From the NCBI RefSeq assembly GCF_013283875.1, contig NZ_CP054139.1:3782001-3846000 (forward strand): DNA of 64,000 nucleotides, written 5' to 3'. The position numbers and the translations under genes are program-made. The notes beneath the pieces were generated by a model, which made no database searches, was not told the DNA's origin, and saw only the letters and a list, made by a program, of their open reading frames with translations. This document shows, in pieces, positions 59,378 to 64,000 of this stretch (positions are counted from its first letter, which is position 1; every line of letters begins with the position of its first letter). The stretch is from Mucilaginibacter mali. Lineage in GTDB: Bacteria; Bacteroidota; Bacteroidia; Sphingobacteriales; Sphingobacteriaceae.

Positions 59378-61999
59378 ATGCCGGTAAAAGGAAACCAGTT
59401 TAAAGCAAATACATTTAAGGGAGATAACGAACCAAGGGAGAGGGGCAAACCCGGCCGCGAAAAGCCGGCGCGGGAACGCGTGGAAATGCCTCAATTTAAT
59501 TTAAAAGATGGCAGGGCGATAAAAATAGCCGGCTTAATTTGCCTGGTTTGCTCTATATTTTTTCTCATCGCCTTTACCAGTTACCTGTTTACCTGGCGCG
59601 AAGATCAAAGCTACCTGTTTCCCACCAATGGCGGCTGGGACAATATTTTTAAAACCGGGCAGGAACTAAAGAACAGCGCCCCTGATGCCGCCCCTGTGGT
59701 TGGCAACTGGCTGGGTAAGCTGGGCGCGCTGCTGGCCAATCAGTTTATTTATGAGTGGTTTGGCGTGGCCTCGTTCATCTTCATCGCCGTATTTTTTATT
59801 ATCGGGTACCGACTGTTGTTTAGGGTGCAGTTGTATTCTATTGTTAAAACTTTGGGCTACGCCTTTTTCGGGCTGATATTTATTTCGCTGACCATTGGCT
59901 TTGCCCACGGCTTTGTGAACGATTACCCGCACTTTTTAGAGGGTTGGTTCGGCTACGAAAGTAACCGCATGTTGGACGCGCTGATCGGCCAGGCTGGTGT
60001 GGGCTTTGGGCTGATATTTGTAGTGTTGGTATTTTTGGTGATCGCCTATAACATTGATTTTAAACTGCCTGAGCGCAAGACTAAGGAAGTGGCTTTGGCC
60101 GACGACCTGGGCCTGAACACCCTCGCCGCCGAACCTGTTGAATTGGAGGACGAGGAAATATCTGAACCTGTAGAATGGCGCAAGAATGGCCGTAACCATG
60201 TGCCGATGGAGAATACCGAACGTTTGCAGCAACCAAACGTATCCGTCCGTCCGCTTAATTTAGAGGTGGATGACGAGCCGGTTGTGCCACGTAACGTTGA
60301 CCCGAGCATACAAAACACCATGCGCCACGAGCCGGTTACCCTGATGCCCGAACTGACCGCCGAGCCTGAGGCCGGAAGCGATATCCCGCTAACAGTGGAA
60401 ACCGCCCGCCCTACCCCGATAACCGCCATTGAGGAACCCGATACCAATAAAATGGCCGGCGACCTGGTGGAGCAATTCGGCACGTTTGACCCAAAGCTGG
60501 ACCTATCAAGCTACCGCTATCCTACGCTGGATCTGTTAGAGAATTATGGCTCGAACAAGATCTCTGTTAACCCAGAAGAACTGGAAGCCAACAAGAACAA
60601 GATTGTTGAAACGCTGAACCATTATAATATCGAGATCGACAAGATCAAAGCTACTATTGGCCCGACTGTTACCTTGTACGAGATAATTCCGGCGCCGGGT
60701 GTGCGGATCTCTAAAATTAAAAATCTGGAGGATGACATCGCGCTGAGTTTGGCCGCTTTGGGCATCCGTATCATCGCGCCTATGCCGGGCAAGGGTACTA
60801 TCGGTATCGAGGTGCCTAACCAGCACCCTGAAATGGTTTCGATGCGGTCGGTACTGGCTACCGAGAAGTGGCAAAGCAATACTATGGACCTGCCCATTGC
60901 CATGGGTAAAACCATCAGCAACGAGGTATTTATTGCCGACCTGGCCAAGATGCCGCACTTGCTTGTTGCCGGTGCTACCGGACAGGGTAAATCAGTAGGT
61001 ATCAACGCCATCCTGGTATCATTGCTATACAAACGCCATCCAGCCGAATTGAAGTTTGTACTGGTGGATCCTAAAAAGGTGGAGTTAACCTTATTCCGCA
61101 AGATAGAGCGCCACTTTTTGGCCAAGCTACCTGATGAGGCCGATGCGGTTATTACCGATACCAAAAAGGTGGTGAATACCCTTAACTCGCTTTGTATTGA
61201 GATGGACCAGCGTTACGACCTGCTAAAAGATGCCGGCGTGCGTAACCTGAAGGAATACAACACCAAATTTGTTAACCGCAAGCTGAACCCTAACGAGGGC
61301 CACCGTTTTTTGCCATTCATCGTACTGATAGTAGACGAGTTTGCCGACCTGATGATGACCGCCGGCAAGGAAGTAGAAACGCCGATAGCCCGTTTGGCGC
61401 AGTTAGCCCGTGCCATTGGTATTCACCTGGTTATTGCTACGCAACGACCGTCTGTAAACGTAATTACGGGTACCATCAAGGCCAACTTCCCGGCGCGTCT
61501 GGCGTTCAGGGTATTATCGAAAATAGATTCGCGCACGATATTGGATTCGGGCGGCGCCGATCAGCTGATCGGTCGCGGCGATATGCTGCTGGCTACCGGC
61601 AGTGATTTGATACGCCTGCAGTGCGCCTTTGTGGATACGCCGGAAGTTGAAAAGATCGCCGAGTTTATTGGTAACCAGCGCGGTTACCCATCAGCCCTGT
61701 TACTGCCCGAATTTTTAGGCGAGGGTGAAACCAGCAGTCCTAAAGAATTTGACCCGGACGATCGCGACCCGATGTTTGAGGATGCCGCGCGTTTGATCGT
61801 ATTGCATCAGCAAGGCTCTACCTCACTCATCCAGCGTAAACTGAAACTTGGCTATAACCGCGCCGGCCGCATTATTGATCAGCTAGAAGCCGCAGGCATT
61901 GTTGGCCCGTTTGAAGGCAGCAAGGCACGGGATGTGCTATATCCTGATGAGTATAGTTTAGAGCGTCATTTGGAAACTTTGGCCAAGGGGGAAGACTAA
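59378..61999 (+). CDS. ftsK: DNA translocase FtsK/SpoIIIE
   Basis: 873 residues. Four membrane helices (about 50-70, 128-147, 155-178, 205-225) follow a basic head. A low-complexity linker rich in Glu and Pro (about 230-440) leads to the motor. The Walker A motif GATGQGKS is near 531-538, Walker B is IVLIVDEFADLMM, and ATQRPSVNVITG follows. The C-terminal gamma domain has RKLKLGYNRAGRIIDQLE. It pumps chromosome ends across the septum and helps dimer resolution. A self-complementary element lies just after the stop. Confidence 0.96.
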   Translation: MPVKGNQFKANTFKGDNEPRERGKPGREKPARERVEMPQFNLKDGRAIKIAGLICLVCSIFFLIAFTSYLFTWREDQSYLFPTNGGWDNIFKTGQELKNSAPDAAPVVGNWLGKLGALLANQFIYEWFGVASFIFIAVFFIIGYRLLFRVQLYSIVKTLGYAFFGLIFISLTIGFAHGFVNDYPHFLEGWFGYESNRMLDALIGQAGVGFGLIFVVLVFLVIAYNIDFKLPERKTKEVALADDLGLNTLAAEPVELEDEEISEPVEWRKNGRNHVPMENTERLQQPNVSVRPLNLEVDDEPVVPRNVDPSIQNTMRHEPVTLMPELTAEPEAGSDIPLTVETARPTPITAIEEPDTNKMAGDLVEQFGTFDPKLDLSSYRYPTLDLLENYGSNKISVNPEELEANKNKIVETLNHYNIEIDKIKATIGPTVTLYEIIPAPGVRISKIKNLEDDIALSLAALGIRIIAPMPGKGTIGIEVPNQHPEMVSMRSVLATEKWQSNTMDLPIAMGKTISNEVFIADLAKMPHLLVAGATGQGKSVGINAILVSLLYKRHPAELKFVLVDPKKVELTLFRKIERHFLAKLPDEADAVITDTKKVVNTLNSLCIEMDQRYDLLKDAGVRNLKEYNTKFVNRKLNPNEGHRFLPFIVLIVDEFADLMMTAGKEVETPIARLAQLARAIGIHLVIATQRPSVNVITGTIKANFPARLAFRVLSKIDSRTILDSGGADQLIGRGDMLLATGSDLIRLQCAFVDTPEVEKIAEFIGNQRGYPSALLLPEFLGEGETSSPKEFDPDDRDPMFEDAARLIVLHQQGSTSLIQRKLKLGYNRAGRIIDQLEAAGIVGPFEGSKARDVLYPDEYSLERHLETLAKGED

Positions 62000-62003
62000 C
62001 CCA

Positions 62004-62136
62004 GTGTGGCAATTTAACCACAAAGAACACGAAGAAAGGGAAACACAAAGATCGCAAAGCCTTTAATAGTTTATAAGAGCTCTGTGATCTTTGTGAAAAA
62101 ACTTTGCGCTCTTTGTGGTTAATTTGCCACCCACAC
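62004..62136. repeat. Self-complementary intergenic element, CACAAAGG-type
   Basis: The left part contains GTGTGGCAATTTAACCACAA and the right its inverted counterpart TTGTGGTTAATTTGCCAC. Interior words CACAAAGA and TCTTTGTG recur. It begins 4 bp after the ftsK stop. Ends closely match those at 22049-22210. Confidence 0.85.
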
Positions 62137-62185
62137 TTTAAACCCTCCCAAACAAAACCCATCCAAATAACATTTATACAGCACA

Positions 62186-62860
62186 ATGAAAAAAGCTACC
62201 CTATATATCGCCCTTGTACTTTCAACCATTACCCACGCGTTTGCACAGCAGGATGCAAAGGCTAAAGCGATCCTGAGCCAGATGAGCGCCAGGTTTAAAA
62301 CTTATAATACCGTAAAAACCGATTTTACTTTTACGTTGGATAATCCGCAGGCCGGTGGCAAGCAAACACAGGGCGGCACGCTGGTTACCAGCCCTAAAAG
62401 CGGCAAATTTAAGGTAACCATGTTTGATGCGGATAATAAGACTGACATAGAGCAGGAGATCATCAGCGATGGTAAAACACAGTGGACCTACCTGAAAAAG
62501 GACAAGGAGGTACAGGTAAACAACGCCGCCAAGGCGGACGAGGAGCTGAACCCATCGCGCTTGTTTACACTTTACGAACACGGCTACAAATACATTTACA
62601 CCGGCGACCAAAAACTAAACGGCAAAACCTGCGCGGTGATAGATCTGAGTCCAGAAGATGCCAACAAAGCCTTTTTCAAGATCAGGCTGTTTGTTGATAA
62701 TGTGAAGAAGCAATTGTACAGCGCCACCATGTTTGATAAGGGCGGCAGCAAGTATACTTATACGCTCAACACTATCACCCCCAATACTAAGGTGTCCGAC
62801 GACACTTTTACCTTTGATAAAAAAGCGCATCCAGGGGTTGAGGTGGTGGATTTGAGGTAG
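62186..62860 (+). CDS. lolA: LolA-family outer-membrane lipoprotein carrier protein
   Basis: 224 residues with a signal peptide (KKATLYIALVLSTITHAFA|QQ). The rest follows the LolA half-barrel pattern: LSQMSARFKTYNTVKTDFTFTL, GGTLVTSPKSGKFKVTM, WTYLKKDKEVQVNNA, KKQLYSATMFDKGGSKYTYTLN and VSDDTFTFDKK. It should shuttle lipoproteins across the periplasm to the outer membrane. It follows ftsK, as in many bacteria. Confidence 0.88.
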   Translation: MKKATLYIALVLSTITHAFAQQDAKAKAILSQMSARFKTYNTVKTDFTFTLDNPQAGGKQTQGGTLVTSPKSGKFKVTMFDADNKTDIEQEIISDGKTQWTYLKKDKEVQVNNAAKADEELNPSRLFTLYEHGYKYIYTGDQKLNGKTCAVIDLSPEDANKAFFKIRLFVDNVKKQLYSATMFDKGGSKYTYTLNTITPNTKVSDDTFTFDKKAHPGVEVVDLR

Positions 62861-62888
62861 CATAAATTAGGTATAATGTTGTATTGGG

Positions 62889-62980
62889 GTATGCTGAACT
62901 TGTTTCAGCACCCCATAGTGCAGGTCTGACATGCAAAGTTCAACTTTGCATGTGGGATGCCGAAACAAGTTCGGCATGAC
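62889..62980. repeat. Self-complementary intergenic element, GTCATGCCGAACTTG-type, with nested hairpin
   Basis: The outer arms are imperfect inverted copies (GTATGCTGAACTTGTTTCAG and CGAAACAAGTTCGGCATGAC). The centre holds a perfect hairpin, ACATGCAAAGT (62929-62939) with ACTTTGCATGT (62943-62953). It lies 28 bp after lolA. Related to 54055-54139. Confidence 0.82.
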
Positions 62981-63137
62981 ATTTTCTACCGCCGCGGTAA
63001 GCGTTCACGCCTACCGTCATTTTTTAATGTGGGCATCTACGCTCACGAAGCAACACGCTTGAACCGGCAGTTTTGACGGAATGTTGTCATACTTGTCTCA
63101 AATCTCATATCAAACAGCTCACATCTAAAAAAAAGCC

Positions 63138-63145
63138 TACCTTAG
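63138..63145 (+). promoter_or_regulatory. Variant -7 element of cdaA (TACCTTAG)
   Basis: One base off TAnnTTTG, four bases before the ATG at 63150. Same close-to-start placement as at mntR and the DUF4286 gene. Confidence 0.35.
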
Positions 63146-63149
63146 CTAT

Positions 63150-63941
63150 ATGCTTTTGTTTGATATCAATTTCCTGAAGCTTACGCCGTTTGATGTGCTT
63201 GATATTGTGCTGGTGGCTTTTATATTTTACCAGCTCTTTAACCTGATAAAGGGTACCATTGCCGCCAACATTGCTATTGGGATGGTTATTGTTTGCCTGC
63301 TTTACTTCGCGGTGCAAAAGCTACACATGCAAATGCTTACTTACATACTGGGCAACTTTATGAAGGTGGGCATCATTGCCCTGGTGGTGGTTTTTCAGCA
63401 GGAGATCAGGCGGTTTTTACTATTGGTGGGCAAAAACGCGTCCTTTCAGCGTAACCGGGCCTGGTGGCAATACCTGTTTGGCAAGCGCGAAGCCGAAAAG
63501 AATAACTACGCCCGCATTAAACCTATTATCGATGCCTGCAAAAGCATGAAGCAAACCCGTACGGGCGCGCTTATTGTATTTGTGAAATACTACGACGAGC
63601 AGTTCTACCAAAACAGCTGCGAACTGCTGGAATCGAAAATATCCAAACGTCTGCTGGAAAGCATCTTTCAAAAGCACAGTCCGCTGCATGATGGCGCGGT
63701 GGTGATATCGGGCAACCGCATTAAATCGGCCAGTTGTATTTTGCCGTTGACGGATAAGACCGACCTCCCCGCACAATTCGGCCTGCGGCACCGCGCCGGC
63801 ATTGGCGTAACCGAAGCTAACGACGCTACGGCCATTATCATCTCTGAAGAGACCGGCGAATTATCCTACGCCAAACAAGGCAAAGTGAAGATCAATATCA
63901 GCTTTGCGGAGTTAGAGAAGTTGCTGAATAAGGATTTTTAG
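63150..63941 (+). CDS. cdaA: Diadenylate cyclase CdaA
   Basis: 263 residues. Three membrane helices (about 15-35, 39-60, 66-88) precede the DisA_N catalytic domain. Its motifs are LHDGAVVISGNRI (about 178-190, the DGA motif) and FGLRHRAGIGVTEAND (RHR near 213-215), which bind ATP and metal. It makes cyclic di-AMP from two ATP. That messenger controls osmolyte and potassium balance and wall integrity. No CdaR-like regulator follows before the window ends. Confidence 0.95.
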   Translation: MLLFDINFLKLTPFDVLDIVLVAFIFYQLFNLIKGTIAANIAIGMVIVCLLYFAVQKLHMQMLTYILGNFMKVGIIALVVVFQQEIRRFLLLVGKNASFQRNRAWWQYLFGKREAEKNNYARIKPIIDACKSMKQTRTGALIVFVKYYDEQFYQNSCELLESKISKRLLESIFQKHSPLHDGAVVISGNRIKSASCILPLTDKTDLPAQFGLRHRAGIGVTEANDATAIIISEETGELSYAKQGKVKINISFAELEKLLNKDF

Positions 63942-63950
63942 TTAAAATCT

Positions 63951-64000
63951 AACCACGGAGGGCACAGAGAAAGAAGCACGGAGGGCACGGAGCTTTTGTT
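63951..64000. repeat. Start of a CACAAAGG-like self-complementary element, cut by the window edge
   Basis: ACCACGGAGGGCACAGAG and GCACGGAGGGCACGGAG repeat the pattern of the CACAAAGG family with GGAG in place of AAAG. Only the left half is in the window, so the inverted half is not seen. Confidence 0.5.

Overview
The window is chromosomal DNA of a Bacteroidota bacterium, most likely family Sphingobacteriaceae (Mucilaginibacter/Pedobacter-like). The evidence is an alternative complex III operon joined to cytochrome oxidase genes, Bacteroidota-only families (DUF4286, DUF5683, DUF2461, a long signal peptidase I), exact matches to the Bacteroidota promoter element TAnnTTTG, and few Shine-Dalgarno sequences. 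No rRNA, tRNA, CRISPR array or prophage was recognised. The assignment rests on gene content only.

Layout. 1-13 kb: the 3' end of a photolyase gene, two FKBP lipoproteins, MarR and Lrp regulators, ung, a manganese module (mntR plus an mntH fused to a universal stress domain), smpB, a GH36 alpha-galactosidase, a zeta-toxin-like operon and an FMN reductase. 13-18 kb: parA-parB-DUF5683-dapB-lepB, all forward. 17.8-19.55 kb: a complete IS1182-family element sitting in the loop of what was a perfect 16-bp terminator hairpin. 19.7-26.6 kb: Gfo/Idh oxidoreductase, GH105 hydrolase, and a reverse operon of an S9-like lipoprotein, a sensor kinase and a response regulator. 26.7-28.9 kb: a convergent type II restriction-modification pair whose methyltransferase carries an N-terminal helix-turn-helix. 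28.9-34.4 kb: TPR protein, DUF4286, rfbC, phosphoesterase, OmpA lipoprotein, DUF2461 and DUF983. 34.5-51.7 kb, all reverse: the respiratory supercluster. Its transcription order is actA-B-C-D-E-F, ctaC, ctaD, then ctaA, ctaB, two subunit III genes, subunit IV, SCO, DUF420 and a small Cys-motif membrane protein. 52-59 kb: an orphan receiver protein and a complete hydroxyproline-degradation set with an AraC regulator. 59.4-64 kb: ftsK, lolA and cdaA (c-di-AMP synthase).

How the genes work together. Complex III (Act) oxidises menaquinol and passes electrons, probably through its haem subunits, to the CtaC/CtaD oxidase. CtaA and CtaB make haem A, and SCO and DUF420 probably help metal insertion. 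The hydroxyproline genes convert trans-4-hydroxy-L-proline to alpha-ketoglutarate. MntR probably represses itself and MntH through an operator over their promoter.

Most notable: (1) an S9 peptidase-like lipoprotein that has lost both catalytic Ser and His and lies 10 bp upstream of a sensor kinase, so it may be a sensory pseudoenzyme; (2) the IS inserted in a terminator loop, bringing its own terminators; (3) at least sixteen self-complementary intergenic elements in about eight sequence families, some inside operons; (4) an HTH-methyltransferase fusion with a direct-repeat candidate operator; (5) an EF-hand-like loop inside the DUF420 membrane protein and a SCO protein lacking its histidine ligand.
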